From assembly GCF_947631635.1 (NCBI RefSeq), contig NZ_CANRMB010000015.1:1-64000 (forward strand): 64,000 nucleotides of DNA, in the 5' to 3' direction. The notes below the pieces were generated by a model. That model saw only the letters and a list, made by a program, of their open reading frames with translations. It had not been told where the DNA came from and made no database searches. Shown here in pieces: positions 25,806 through 35,323 of the stretch; position 1 is the stretch's first letter; every line of letters begins with the position of its first letter. The DNA is from an uncultured Dysosmobacter sp. (lineage in GTDB: Bacteria; Bacillota; Clostridia; Oscillospirales; Oscillospiraceae). The translations under genes were made by a program, and so were the position numbers.

Positions 25806-27427
25806 TCAGCCTCCCATCCCCATGGCGGCCTGGGCCGGGACCAGCACCGTCTCGCCGTCTTGCAGGCCGTCGGTGATCTGAATGTACGTGCCGTCGTTGA
25901 TGCCCAGCGTCACCGGGCGCTCCTCCGCCTGGGAGGGGTCCGCCACCGTGACGCCGTCCTCCCCCAGAGCGCCGGGCAGGGCCACCTGCACGGTGTTGCC
26001 CCGGCTCACAGCGGCCACCGGCACGCAGAGGACATTTTCCGCCGTCTCGCCCTGGATATTGGCAGAGACATTCATGCCGGGCTTCAGCTCGCCATAGTCC
26101 CGGAGGATGATGGTCACGGGGTAGCTGGTGAAGCCGTTGGTGGTGGTGCCGTTGACGCTGACCCGATCCACCGTTCCGGTGAAGATCTGGCCCGGCAGGG
26201 CGCTGGCGGTGATCTCCACAGTCTGCCCCGCCTGCACCTTGCCGATGTTCAGCTCATCCACGCTCATCTCCATCTTCAAATAGCTCAAGTCAAAGATGGT
26301 GGCCAGGGTGCCGGAGGACACGCCGTCCACCTTGTCCCCCGCCTTGAATGTTTTCTCGATCACCGTGCCGGAGATGGGGGATGTGATGCGGTAGTCGTCC
26401 AGATTATCGGCGGCGCTTCCGGCGGAGAGCTGGGCGGACTCCAGGTTCAGCTTGGCGTTTTGCAGCTGGGCCCGGTTGGCCTCCGACTCGATGGTGCACA
26501 GGGTCTCGCCCTTTTTCACCGTGCTGCCCGTCAGCTTTTCAAAGCCCGTCACCGTGCCGCTGCCGGTGGCGTACACCGTGGCGGAGTCCCCAAGGTGATG
26601 GGGGCGTTTCCGTAGCTGCTGTAACTGCCGATCACCGCGGAGGCGGTGAAGGAATCGGACAGAACGCCGGGGTTATTCACCTTCACCCGCACGCTGCTGC
26701 TCTGCAGGCCGTTGGTGGTGACGGCGGTGGAATTGGACACGGACACGACGGTGCCGTGGACGGAGCCGTCAAAGTTCCCGGCAAAGATGGTGGCGTCCTG
26801 CCCCACGTAAAACTCGCTGGGCTCCACATAGGGGAAGAGGAAGTCGATGGTCAGCTCCGAGCTGGTGATGATCTTCGCCAGCGCTGTTCCGGCGGTGACG
26901 CTGTCGCCGTTGTGGACGAACACCTCGTTGATGGTCCCGCTGATGGAAGCGGTGGGGTGCAGGGCCTCCTGGGCCTGGGTGTAGCTCAGCCGCGTCTGGG
27001 CCACGGAGATATTGGCCCGGGCCACGGAGTTCTGGGCATCGCCGCTGTCCAGCACATACAGCAGGTCTCCCTGCTGCACCATGTCGTCCTCCTCAAAGGG
27101 GGACTCCTGGATGGCGCCGGAGACCAGAGTGGTGACCTGGTAGGAATCCGCGGGCTCCAGTGTGGCCGTGCCGGAGACGGACACCGACAGGTCCTGCCGC
27201 ATTGTCTGGACCGCTGTGTAATCCATGGACGCCGCAGGCGCGCCCTGGCCCATGCCGGCCGCCACGCGCCACACCAGCACCGCCGCCAGCACCAGCGCTA
27301 CGGCAATTTTGATCCGGCGGCCCTTTTTGCCCTTGGACAGGGTCAGCTTTTTCCACTTCTTCTCACCCTTGGGCGCGGGCGCCCCGCCCGTCTCTGCCGT
27401 CTCCGCCTGCATCAGTTCCTCATTCAT
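25806..27427 (-). pseudogene. HlyD/MacA-type periplasmic adaptor, frameshifted
   Basis: Two overlapping frames, 26549-27427 (N-terminal 280 residues) and 25806-26576 (C-terminal part), together make one adaptor of about 540 residues: membrane anchor at 38-58, biotinyl-lipoyl-like domains, barrel sandwich and a C-terminal MacA_D3-like domain (YIQITDGLQDGETVLVP). The break is in a run of four C at 26588-26591 on the plus strand; one extra base there restores TLGDSATVYATG. It is either a real one-base deletion or an assembly error in a homopolymer. Downstream transporter genes are intact. Confidence 0.8.
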
Positions 27428-27563
27428 GCTGAATTCTCCTCGCTTCTATGAATTTGCCTCGAAGGCCGCTCCTTTGACTGATTCTATTATTACGAAACAG
27501 CCCTGGCTTTTTCTTCAACTTCCTGCGTTTTTCTTTTGTGTACCATTGTATTGTGTAATTAGT

Positions 27564-27591
27564 ACAATAGCACATTTTCTGCATTTGTCAA
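27564..27591 (-). promoter_or_regulatory. Promoter of the ABC efflux operon
   Basis: TTGACA and TATTGT are 16 bases apart on the minus strand. An imperfect dyad, ATTGTACTAATTACACAAT, starts in the -10 box and may bind a GntR/YtrA-like repressor; no such regulator gene is in the window. Confidence 0.45.
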
Positions 27592-27715
27592 GTCCCGGTG
27601 TGAAATTTTCCCGCCTTCGTGTGAGAGGACTTTACACCTTCCAGCAGCGGGAAGGTCAAGCATTTTTTCCCTGATTTGGAAAACTGCCGGTCTCTCCATG
27701 TTCCCGGCCTCATCC
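27592..27715. other. Gene-free spacer
   Basis: Between the efflux promoter and element copy D I see no gene and no clear regulatory structure. Confidence 0.4.
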
Positions 27716-27898
27716 TATAAGCAAATAGCTTGAAAAGGGGTAAACCCACTTTTTAAGTGCCACAGCGCGTATGCGCTGTGACAGTCTGCGAAAGCGGCCT
27801 TGATTTAGATTTCATCGTCATTAACCGTGCGCTTCGCGCAGGTTGGGCATTGCCCGCTTGAAAAACAGCTTTGCTATTTTTCAAGTTCATTGACTATA
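27716..27898 (-). repeat. Six-hairpin dispersed element, copy D (divergent)
   Basis: The most diverged copy. Hairpins persist although sequence changed: the outer one reads CAGC/GCT where copy A has CCC/GGG, and the TGTGCG stem has become TGCGCG/CGCGCA. This conservation of pairing argues that structure is selected, or that the copies arose from a structured parent. Confidence 0.75.
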
Positions 27899-28011
27899 AC
27901 AGGATTCTAGCAGGGAAATCTTTCAAAAATCTTTCTGAAATCTTACAGTTTCGTAAGATTTCAGCATCCGGCCCGCTGTGCCACGCTTTTGCGGCATTTT
28001 TAAGAAAAAGG

Positions 28012-28044
28012 CGCAAAAAAATGGACGGCCAAAGCCGTCCATTT
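28012..28044 (-). terminator. Terminator after the nuclease-exonuclease pair
   Basis: AATGGACGGC/GCCGTCCATT stem with a short AAA-containing loop; on the minus strand it is followed by TTTTTTGCG. Confidence 0.75.
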
Positions 28045-28048
28045 CACA

Positions 28049-28729
28049 TTATGTCAACTCATACAGCGGCACTGTCCGCTGGTAGGACTGGGGGCGGTAG
28101 GTCACGGAGGAGATCCGCCGCCCGCTCATCCCGTATTTGGGGTGGGTGCCGAAGAGGTCGATGTAGCGTTCCAGATCGTCCCGCTCCGCCGCCATGGCCT
28201 CCAGCAGCAGGACGGTGGCCCTGGCGTCGTCCACCGCCCGGTGGCTGTTCACCGCCGACTCCCCCAGGCCGTAGGCGTCGATGGCGTTGCAGAGCTTGTG
28301 GGGATAGTCCCGCCGGTCCCGGTACACCGTCAGGGCGTCCAGGAACCGCGGCCCCCGGAGGACCTCCACCCGGCCATAGGGCCGCAGGAACCAGTACAGG
28401 AAGTTCAGGTCAAACTGGGCGTTGTAGGCCGCCAGCAGAGGGCGCTCCGCGCCGTCCAGCAGGCGGCAGAAGTCCTCCGCCGCCGCGCCCTGGTCCACGC
28501 CCTCCGCCGCCAGCTGTTCGCCGGTGATGCCGGTCAGATCCGTGATGAAGGGCGGCAGAGCCTGCCCCTCCGGCAGGCGGACCAGCAGGTCCATGCTGTC
28601 GGTCTCCCTGCCATCTTCCAGGCACACCGCCCCCAGCTCGATGATGCGGTCCCTGCCGAATTCGATGCCGGTGGTCTCCGTGTCGAATACCACGATGCGG
28701 TCAAACTGTTTCCAAAGCGTCTCCATCAT
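28049..28729 (-). CDS. DnaQ-like 3'-5' exonuclease
   Basis: A 226-residue DEDDh exonuclease. Exo I is FDTETTGIEFGRDRIIELGA near residue 15, Exo II lies in YNAQFDLNFLYWF near 100, and Exo III is HRAVDDARATV near 163. It resembles the proofreading epsilon subunit and the exonuclease part of PolC, but stands alone, so it probably trims DNA or RNA ends in repair. Translation is coupled to the upstream nuclease gene by a four-base overlap. Confidence 0.88.
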   Translation of the reverse strand: MMETLWKQFDRIVVFDTETTGIEFGRDRIIELGAVCLEDGRETDSMDLLVRLPEGQALPPFITDLTGITGEQLAAEGVDQGAAAEDFCRLLDGAERPLLAAYNAQFDLNFLYWFLRPYGRVEVLRGPRFLDALTVYRDRRDYPHKLCNAIDAYGLGESAVNSHRAVDDARATVLLLEAMAAERDDLERYIDLFGTHPKYGMSGRRISSVTYRPQSYQRTVPLYELT

Positions 28730-29433
28730 GGGGCCTCCTCCCGCCAGCTCTCGCCTGTGGCGTAATCAATTTCCACGCCGGGCTGCACGTTGTACACAAA
28801 GACGTTGAAACAGACGCCCCGGCCCCGGTCCTCCACGGACCACGCCTCCATCTGCACGCCCCGGGCCACCAGCTCCGCGCCCTCGAACACCGGCGTCACC
28901 CGGTAGAGCACATGGTTGTCCGTGTCGTCCACGTAATCCGCCACCATATTCTCAAAGGGAAGCATCCCCTCCGTATTCATATACCGGGTGCCGGTGATGA
29001 GGTTGCACTCGTTGGCGTTCTCTCCCGCCAGCTGGAACCCGATGAGGTGGCAGCGGTTGTACAGATACTTTCCGTCCACCAGATCGTCATAGCGTGCGGT
29101 CCTCCAGCCGGAGGGCTTGATCATACCGATCTCTCCCCGGGGCTCCCTGGGCATCAGCTCCTGACAGATGTTGGCATAGGCCACGCCGCAGCGCCCCAGC
29201 TGGTCCAGGGGGCTGTAGGTCTCAAAGGCCGTCTCCGTCCAGTCCTCCTCCGTGAAGCCGGGCCGGTTCCTGTCGATCTCCACATAGGGCGTGCCGCAGT
29301 AATCCGGGAGCGCGTCCATGGTGACCACCGGCTGCATGTACCAGCGGACCAGGCCCAGGCCCGCGCACAGCAGCAGAGCCAGCAGCGTCCATAGCGAATA
29401 CCGTTTCCGTGTTCTTCTCTTTCGTTTTGCCAT
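28726..29433 (-). CDS. DNA/RNA non-specific endonuclease, membrane-anchored
   Basis: A 235-residue protein with a basic N-terminus (MAKRKRRTRKR) and one helix at residues 14-29, then a beta-beta-alpha metal nuclease domain. The catalytic histidine is in YLYNRCHLIGFQL near residue 133, with the metal-binding Asn in NECNLITGTRYMN. This NRCHLIG form is typical of streptococcal-type secreted DNases such as EndA. It may work in DNA uptake or nutrient nucleic-acid degradation outside the membrane. Start at 29433 with GAAAGAGAGG upstream. Confidence 0.85.
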   Translation of the reverse strand: MAKRKRRTRKRYSLWTLLALLLCAGLGLVRWYMQPVVTMDALPDYCGTPYVEIDRNRPGFTEEDWTETAFETYSPLDQLGRCGVAYANICQELMPREPRGEIGMIKPSGWRTARYDDLVDGKYLYNRCHLIGFQLAGENANECNLITGTRYMNTEGMLPFENMVADYVDDTDNHVLYRVTPVFEGAELVARGVQMEAWSVEDRGRGVCFNVFVYNVQPGVEIDYATGESWREEAP

Positions 29434-29565
29434 GTGTCCTCTCTTTCCTGATCCGCAGCGTGCCGTTCCTCTGGGTCTTTCCTCCAATCATACTCTCTGC
29501 CGGGACATTTTTCAACCATTCCCGACCAGCCGCTCCAGTTTGCCCCTCAGCCCGCCATATTGGAA

Positions 29566-29601
29566 CATCCCCGGACCGTGAGCGCTCACGGTCCGGGGAT
29601 G
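29566..29601 (-). terminator. Terminator after the alanine/glycine symporter
   Basis: CATCCCCGGACCGTGAG/CTCACGGTCCGGGGATG is a near-perfect palindrome; the T-run is weak. Confidence 0.55.
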
Positions 29602-29621
29602 CCTTTGATGCCGGACGCGGG

Positions 29622-31028
29622 TCACCGCGACCGCATGATCTCTTCATAATCCCGCAGGGAATCCAGGGCCTGTCCAGACATGGGGATGATCACAATGATG
29701 TTGAACACCGTCATCAGGCCCACGCCCACATCCCCCAGTTCCCAGACGAAGGTGTAGGCCGCCAGGCCGCCCACAAACAGCATCGCCAACGCCACCAGCT
29801 TGTAGGCAGTCTGAGACAGCCAGTTGTCGCCGAACAGGTACGCCACATTGGAGCGGGCGTAGAACAGAATGCCGATGAAGGTGGAAAAGGAAAACAGCCA
29901 CAGGACCAGGGCGATGAACACCACGCCGAACCGCCCCAGGTGGTACTCCATGGAAGCCTGCAGGAGGTCCATGCCGCCCAGGCCCGCTACCCGCTCCTCC
30001 GGCGTTACCAGCATAATAAACGCCGTACAGCTGCAAATTACAATGGTGTCGATAAACACGCCCAGTGCCTGCAAAAGGCCGGTCCTGGCCGGATGGCCGC
30101 TCTCTCCGGCAGCCGCGGCACAGGGGGCGGAGTCTGAGCCCGCCTCGTTGGAAAAGAGGCCCCGCTTCACGCCGTTCATCAAAACCGCACCAAAGCCGCC
30201 GGCCACTGCCTGCCGCAGGCCAAATGCCTCCTCAAAAATACGCCGGAACACGGAGGGCAGCACGGCGGCGTTCTTCACGATCAGAAACAGCGTCACGCCA
30301 AAGTAGCAGACCGCCATGATGGGCACCAGCACGTCCAGCACCTTCACCGTGGCGTTCTTCCGCAGCACGATCACCGCCGCCAGGGCCACCAGAATGACCG
30401 TCGTATAGAGCGGCGGGACCTGGAAGGCATTTTGGAACGCAGAGGAGACGGAATTGCTGATGACCTGGCTGATACCGCACCAGCAGATCAGGCCGGAGAT
30501 TGCGAACAGGACCGCGATGATGGAGTAGCGGCTCTTTTTCCCGCCCCGCTTCTGCTCCACAAAATGATGGATGTAGTAGGCCGGTCCGCCCCGGTATCCG
30601 CCGTAAAGGGGGTCCTTTTCCCGGTAGAGCTGTGCCAGCGTGGCCTCGATAAAGGCGGTGGCGGAGCCGATCAGCGCTGACAGCCACATCCAGAACACCG
30701 CCCCCGCGCCGCCGGCCGTGATGGCCGCCACCACGCCGATCAGGTTTCCCATGCCCACCCGGGTGGCCGTGGAGACGATCAGCGCCTGCACGCCGGAGAT
30801 CGCGTTTCCGTGGCCGCCCGTCCGCCTCTCCGCTGTGATGCGGAGCATTTCCGGAAACAGCCGGACGGGAAGGAACCGGGTGCGGAACATAAAATAGATC
30901 CCCGTCGGGATCAGCAGCAGCACCAGCACGGAAACGCCCACAGACCCGCCGCCGGGCAGCGGCAGCGTGAACAGGTCGCCCCACAAAAATTCGTAAACGG
31001 CAGAGATGACATTGATGATAAATTCCAT
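29622..31028 (-). CDS. Alanine/glycine:cation symporter, AGCS family
   Basis: A 468-residue membrane symporter that imports alanine or glycine with Na+ or H+. Family motifs include IVSTATRVGMGNLIGVVAAI near residue 85, PLYGGYRGGPAYYIHHF near 145 and NGVKRGLFSNEAGSDSAPCA near 285. The start at 31028 has AAAGGAGA upstream. A LysR regulator is encoded divergently 168 bases away and is the likely regulator. Confidence 0.93.
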   Translation of the reverse strand: MEFIINVISAVYEFLWGDLFTLPLPGGGSVGVSVLVLLLIPTGIYFMFRTRFLPVRLFPEMLRITAERRTGGHGNAISGVQALIVSTATRVGMGNLIGVVAAITAGGAGAVFWMWLSALIGSATAFIEATLAQLYREKDPLYGGYRGGPAYYIHHFVEQKRGGKKSRYSIIAVLFAISGLICWCGISQVISNSVSSAFQNAFQVPPLYTTVILVALAAVIVLRKNATVKVLDVLVPIMAVCYFGVTLFLIVKNAAVLPSVFRRIFEEAFGLRQAVAGGFGAVLMNGVKRGLFSNEAGSDSAPCAAAAGESGHPARTGLLQALGVFIDTIVICSCTAFIMLVTPEERVAGLGGMDLLQASMEYHLGRFGVVFIALVLWLFSFSTFIGILFYARSNVAYLFGDNWLSQTAYKLVALAMLFVGGLAAYTFVWELGDVGVGLMTVFNIIVIIPMSGQALDSLRDYEEIMRSR

Positions 31029-31196
31029 GGACAGATTCTCCTTTGTCTGGTTGCGGCAAAATCGATCGATTCGATGTGTCATCCGCTGTCAAAAGCCAGT
31101 TGATTTTTCTATATTTGAGTATATAATAAAAGCAATTATTTGTAAAATCAATAATTCAGATGCTTTCAATCGAATACATAGATCATGGAGGCCGCT

Positions 31197-32072
31197 ATGG
31201 ACTTAAAAAATTTAAAGACCTTCATTTATGTGGCGGAGCTGTCCAGTTTTACAAAAGCCTCCCAGCGGCTGGGCTTCTCTCAGTCCACGATCTCCTTCCA
31301 GATCAAGCAGCTGGAGGAGGAGCTGAACGTCCGGCTCTTCGAGCGCATCCACCACACCGTGAACCTGACGGAGCAGGGGCGGGACGTGCTGCGGTACGCC
31401 CACCAGATGGACAAGCTGATGCAGGAACTGGCAAACGACCTTCGGGAGGAGAAGGAGATCACCGGACATATCCGCCTCGCCATGGCGGACTCCCTTTGCG
31501 GCCTTTTCGGCGAGACCTTTCAGGACTTCTGGCTGGATCACCCCGGCATCAGTCTGAAGATCATCACCGCAGGCACCGACGAGATGTTCCGCCTGCTGAA
31601 CCACAATGAGGTGGACCTGGTCTTTACGCTGGATAATCACATCTACAACACGGAGTACGTCATCATCCGGGAGGAAAAGATCGAGGCGCACTTTGTGGCG
31701 GCGCCGGACCACCCCCTGGCGCGGCAGAAACACATCTCCCTTCCGGAGATCGTCCAGGCCCCCTTTCTGCTGACGGAAAAGGGGATGAGCTACCGCAGGC
31801 TGATGGACGAACAGCTGGCTACCCGGTCTCTGGAGATCCATCCCATTTTGGAAGCCGGCAGCACAGAGCTGATCTGCCGGCTGGTAGAGCAGGGGGCGGG
31901 ATGCTCGTTCCTGCCGGATTACGCCACAGCCTCCGCGGTGGCGGCGGGCCGCTTGGTCTACCTGGCGGTGGACGGCTTTAAGATCGATGTCTGGAAACAG
32001 CTCTTCTGCCATCGGGACAAGTGGATCTCGCCCCAGATGCAGTCTGTCATCCAGCACTGCGCCGGAATATAG
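31197..32072 (+). CDS. LysR-family transcriptional regulator
   Basis: A 291-residue LysR-type regulator: winged helix at residues 1-60 (FIYVAELSSFTKASQRLGFS, SQSTISFQIKQLEEEL) and a two-lobed substrate-binding domain from residue 90 on. I start at 31197, where GGAGG lies five bases upstream. Its position back to back with the AGCS symporter suggests that it senses an amino acid and controls the symporter and itself from the shared AT-rich 168-base region. Confidence 0.9.
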   Translation: MDLKNLKTFIYVAELSSFTKASQRLGFSQSTISFQIKQLEEELNVRLFERIHHTVNLTEQGRDVLRYAHQMDKLMQELANDLREEKEITGHIRLAMADSLCGLFGETFQDFWLDHPGISLKIITAGTDEMFRLLNHNEVDLVFTLDNHIYNTEYVIIREEKIEAHFVAAPDHPLARQKHISLPEIVQAPFLLTEKGMSYRRLMDEQLATRSLEIHPILEAGSTELICRLVEQGAGCSFLPDYATASAVAAGRLVYLAVDGFKIDVWKQLFCHRDKWISPQMQSVIQHCAGI

Positions 32073-32130
32073 GGCGTCTTATTTTGGCCCAGTTCCATGC
32101 ACTCGTGTGAAAATTGACGAACAATCTCCC

Positions 32131-32169
32131 AGCGCCGAAAAGCCCCGCTGTCAGGCGGGGCTTTTCGCT
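32131..32169. terminator. Bidirectional terminator
   Basis: GAAAAGCCCCGC/GCGGGGCTTTTC stem between convergent LysR and DUF4300 genes. Confidence 0.75.
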
Positions 32170-32203
32170 GAATGCTCCAGTTTTGGGGGCGTGGATATCC
32201 CCG

Positions 32204-33094
32204 TTATTCCCTGCCGGGATACTGGCGGTATCCCTCCAGCAGGGCATCGTTCTCCATAATAAAGGGGGCCGCGGTGGGCTGTCCGGAGCTGACGTCATAT
32301 TTCCCCATCAGATAGTCGTTCAGCTCCACTCTGTTTTGAAATCTTATCAGCTGGTACGGCTCCTGAAACGCCAGTTTTTCCACAAAATACAGTTCCGTTT
32401 CCGATACTGGGAACAGCACTCCGACGTGCCCGATGAACAAATAGCTCTCATCCTCCAGCGCCTCATGGAAAAGCACGGTGATCAGCCGCGCCTGCGGGCG
32501 GTCGTCAAATACGATCCCCCGAGCCTCCCAGTTCTTCCGGAGGGCCTCCACGTGGGCGGCTGTGTCCTTGGTCAGCTCCGTCGGCACAATGGAATAAAGC
32601 GCCTTAAACCGCTCCAGATCCGCCCCGTCCGGCAGGACCGCCGGGTCCTCCTCCAGCGCGGCCAGATCCAGCAGGATGATGTCGTCCTGCGTTTCCGCTC
32701 CGGTGGGAATCTCCATAAAGCCGCCGAACAGTCCATAGGCGGTGATCCGGCAGTTGTAGCCCAAAAAGTTCGGATATGCCGTCTCCCATTCCTCCTGCAT
32801 GGCGTAGGGGTCATACCGGGTCTCCAAAAAGTCCGCCTATTCAAAGCCCGCCGCCAGACTCTCCTTGGAGACGGCGCTGTTGAATTGGTCCACATGGTCA
32901 AAGAATACCCACTGCCGCTCCTCCGAGATCCCCGCGCCGCTCATGAGCTCCGCCAGTTCCTCCTGGACCGCAGGCTCAGCCAAATTACTGTATGTGATGG
33001 TCTCCAGGGGCAGCTGCTCCGCTGCCCTTTGGCATCCCGTCAGGGCAGTTCCCATGCACAGGGCCAAACTCAATATCAGCATTTTGGGCTTCAT
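32204..33094 (-). pseudogene. DUF4300 lipoprotein interrupted by an amber codon
   Basis: A signal peptide with lipobox LTGC (MKPKMLILSLALCMGTALTG) starts at 33094 behind AAAGGAG. The DUF4300 domain runs on from ITYSNLAEPAVQEELAEL through GYNCRITAYGL to YFVEKLAFQEPYQLIRF. A TAG at 32837-32839 stops translation after residue 85, but the same frame remains open for another 211 codons. A CAG-to-TAG change is the simplest explanation. The C-terminal part could be restarted at TTG 32827 only without signal peptide, so a functional product is unlikely. Confidence 0.75.
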
Positions 33095-33129
33095 GCTCTT
33101 TGCTCCTTTATAAAATTTTTCCATTCGCT

Positions 33130-33880
33130 TTTGTGTTCCCGGTGCCTAAAGTCCTGTTTCTCAGCGTATCAGCATCCGATTCCAAGGATCACACAAGTAT
33201 TCTGTGTCTATGATGGGCAGCCGACTCATTTAAGATGTTCCATAATTTCCGATATGTGCTTTTGCAAGAGCTGCTTTTCGTATATTTTTTCACCCAGCGT
33301 ATCTCTGAATACAAGTATAGCACGCCGCCGAAAGAAAGTATATGGGCAGAAGAAAGCCGGCAAGCCTCTCGTCGAAGTCTGCCGGCTTTTGCGAAAAGGG
33401 CGAACACGTTCGATGCTGGTCAACGGCCCTTCCGGGGCCGCGCCGCAAGTGCGGCGTCATGAGCGTTTTTCAGAGCAAAACCCCAGCGCAGGGCGAATTC
33501 ACTTCGCCCGAGCATTATACTCCCCCTCGGAGGGAGCGGGCAATGGAGCGAGACCCAAACAAGAAGCGGTTAAATCGATTTTTATACAGCCCAGAAACCG
33601 CGTCCCCTCCCCGGCCGCGACTCGCTCCACTGGATTCGCGGTCGGAAGCGAAGAAAAAGCACGTCCGGCGTATGAAAAGGCCCTAAGGCCTTTTCATCGC
33701 CTTAGGGCTTTTTCTGAGCTGCAATAAGCGGTTAAAATCGATTTCCCGCTCAACGGGCCGCATCCCCCGTCCCTCTCGCGCCGCAAACCAGCGGAGCGTT
33801 TGCGGTGTGAAAAGCGAAGAAATTCCTATCATAGCGCAGTTTTCGCCGCGAGGCGGAAACGGAGCGGTGACAGGAATTTC
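33130..33880. other. Hairpin-rich gene-free region downstream of ssrA
   Basis: About 750 bases without a supported gene. It contains many short palindromes: GCCGGCAAG/...TGCCGGC near 33357, CGCCGCAAGTGCGGCG near 33440, GGGCGAATTCACTTCGCCC near 33496 and GCCCTAAGGC/GCCTTAGGGC near 33700. A direct repeat AAGCGGTTAAA(A)TCGATTT occurs at 33564-33581 and 33726-33744. An inverted pair based on AGAAATTCCTGTCA and its partner around 33815-33880 may terminate ssrA. Confidence 0.55.
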
Positions 33881-33885
33881 TGAGC

Positions 33886-34249
33886 TGGTGGAGGTGGGGA
33901 GAGTTGAACTCCCGTCCGAAAGCACTTTAACGGGACTTTCTCCGGGCGCAGACGATTATTGCGGGAGTCTTCCTCCCTGTTCCCCTTCCAGACGGCAAAC
34001 CGTCACGCCGTCAGGTCAGGTGAGCTTCATGATGTGTGGTGCAGGCAAAGCTTACTGCGCTCACATTTACCGCTAAACGACGCCCTCCCTGGCTCGCGGT
34101 CCTTCCAGGTCGGACGGCTGCCTTTAATTAGGCAGCAACAGCAACAGTGTTGTTGTTATTTAATTTATAAAATTGCCCATTTTAAGGATATTAGGCGCAT
34201 CCGCCCGCTTGTCCCGCCTCCATACCCCCGTCGAAACCGGTACACCCCC
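33886..34249 (-). ncRNA. ssrA: Transfer-messenger RNA (tmRNA)
   Basis: One-piece tmRNA of about 364 nucleotides that rescues stalled ribosomes with SmpB. The 5' end GGGGGTG pairs with CACCTCC before the encoded ACCA 3' end. The universal GGTTTCGACGGGGG follows the 5' end, and a T-arm-like GGGAGTTCAACTCTCCC precedes the 3' end. The tag frame on the minus strand reads NNNNTVAVAA then TAA (charged Ala added first). The pseudoknot segment TTTAGCGGTAAATG is present. SmpB is encoded about 1.7 kb upstream. Confidence 0.95.
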
Positions 34250-34326
34250 GCGTCGTCGGGGCAAACTCCGCTCCACTCGCTCCCGGCTGCCGCCGAGAGC
34301 TTGCAGCGCTCCGTTGCCCCTCCTCT

Positions 34327-34450
34327 CAAAATCGAACCCACTTCGTTGGGCTTCGATTTTGCTTTGGACGTTGAGTTACGATTGGGTACGGCTGTGAGAG
34401 CCGCTACTGGAATCATAACACATTTCACGGTCGAAATGTGTTACGATTCC
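34327..34450. repeat. Two hairpins upstream of ssrA
   Basis: CAAAATCGAA/TTCGATTTTG at 34327-34361 and GGAATCaTAACACATTTC with its near-perfect complement at 34409-34450 lie between ssrA and the SDR gene. Neither has a T-run on the minus strand. They may be part of a mobile palindromic element or regulate ssrA. Confidence 0.45.
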
Positions 34451-34468
34451 ATGACATTTTTTATTTTA

Positions 34469-35227
34469 TCAGGTTTTTGCAAATTTGACCATCAGCTTGA
34501 CCGGCGTGATCTTGGCAAGCACCCGGTAGAACTTGTAGAACAGCTTGGGTGTGTAGATCGTCCGTCCTGCCCGTGCGGCACGCAGGGCGCCGCCGGCCAC
34601 CCGCACCTGGTCGCAGTAGGGCAGGGTGGCGAACATCTTGGAATTGCCGGCGATGCCGCCGATGTCCAGGAACTCGGTCTTCATGGGACCGGGGCAGACT
34701 GCCGTGGCGGTGATGCCCTTGGCCCGCAGTTCCTCCCCGATGCCCACGGTGAAGGAGGACACGTACGCCTTGGTGGAGGAGTACACCGTCATCCGGGGAT
34801 TGGGGCAGAAGGACGCGATGGAGGAGACGTTCAGGATCCGGCCGCCGGGGACCATGTAGGGCACGGTCATATTGGTGATGGCCGTCAAGGCCCGCATGTT
34901 CAGGTCTACCATCCGGGTCTGGGAGGCGGTGTCCATCTCGCCGATCCGGCCCAGATAGCCGCAGCCGGCGTTGTTCACCAGAAGGACTACCTCCGGCTGC
35001 TCCGCCGTCAGCTTTTCCTGGAAAGCCATAAAGCTCATGGAGTCACACAGGTCCAGCGGCAGACAGGCCACTGTTTTTCCCGGCAGGGTCTCGGCCAGCT
35101 CCGCCAGGCGGTCCGCCCGGCGGGCGATCAGCCAATAGCTCTCCACCTCCGGAAACACGTCTGCGATCTGCCGGACAAACTCCCGGCCCAGGCCGGAGGA
35201 CGCGCCGGTGATAATGGCAGTTTTCAT
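34469..35227 (-). CDS. SDR-family NAD(P)-dependent oxidoreductase
   Basis: A 252-residue classical short-chain dehydrogenase/reductase. The cofactor motif is TGASSGLG near residue 8, NNAG lies near 89, and the catalytic Ser and Tyr-x3-Lys are in NVSSIAS and YSSTKAYVSSF. A dinucleotide preference for NADP is possible because an Arg-rich stretch (ARRADR) follows beta-2. Substrate unknown. The start has AGGGGTGAT upstream. Confidence 0.9.
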   Translation of the reverse strand: MKTAIITGASSGLGREFVRQIADVFPEVESYWLIARRADRLAELAETLPGKTVACLPLDLCDSMSFMAFQEKLTAEQPEVVLLVNNAGCGYLGRIGEMDTASQTRMVDLNMRALTAITNMTVPYMVPGGRILNVSSIASFCPNPRMTVYSSTKAYVSSFTVGIGEELRAKGITATAVCPGPMKTEFLDIGGIAGNSKMFATLPYCDQVRVAGGALRAARAGRTIYTPKLFYKFYRVLAKITPVKLMVKFAKT

Positions 35228-35323
35228 AAGATCACCCCTCTTGGAAATTAGAGATCAGGCGTCAGGAGTGGAGGAGGGCAGGAAAGTTCCCAGTTCCTCC
35301 CTCTTGATCCCCCGTATTCAGAT

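Noticed and set aside
32114-33727. A 537-codon plus-strand frame over the DUF4300 gene
   Set aside because: It runs antisense to a recognisable lipoprotein and through hairpin-rich DNA.
33959-35251. A 430-codon plus-strand frame over ssrA and the SDR gene
   Set aside because: It crosses tmRNA on the opposite strand and a clear SDR gene.
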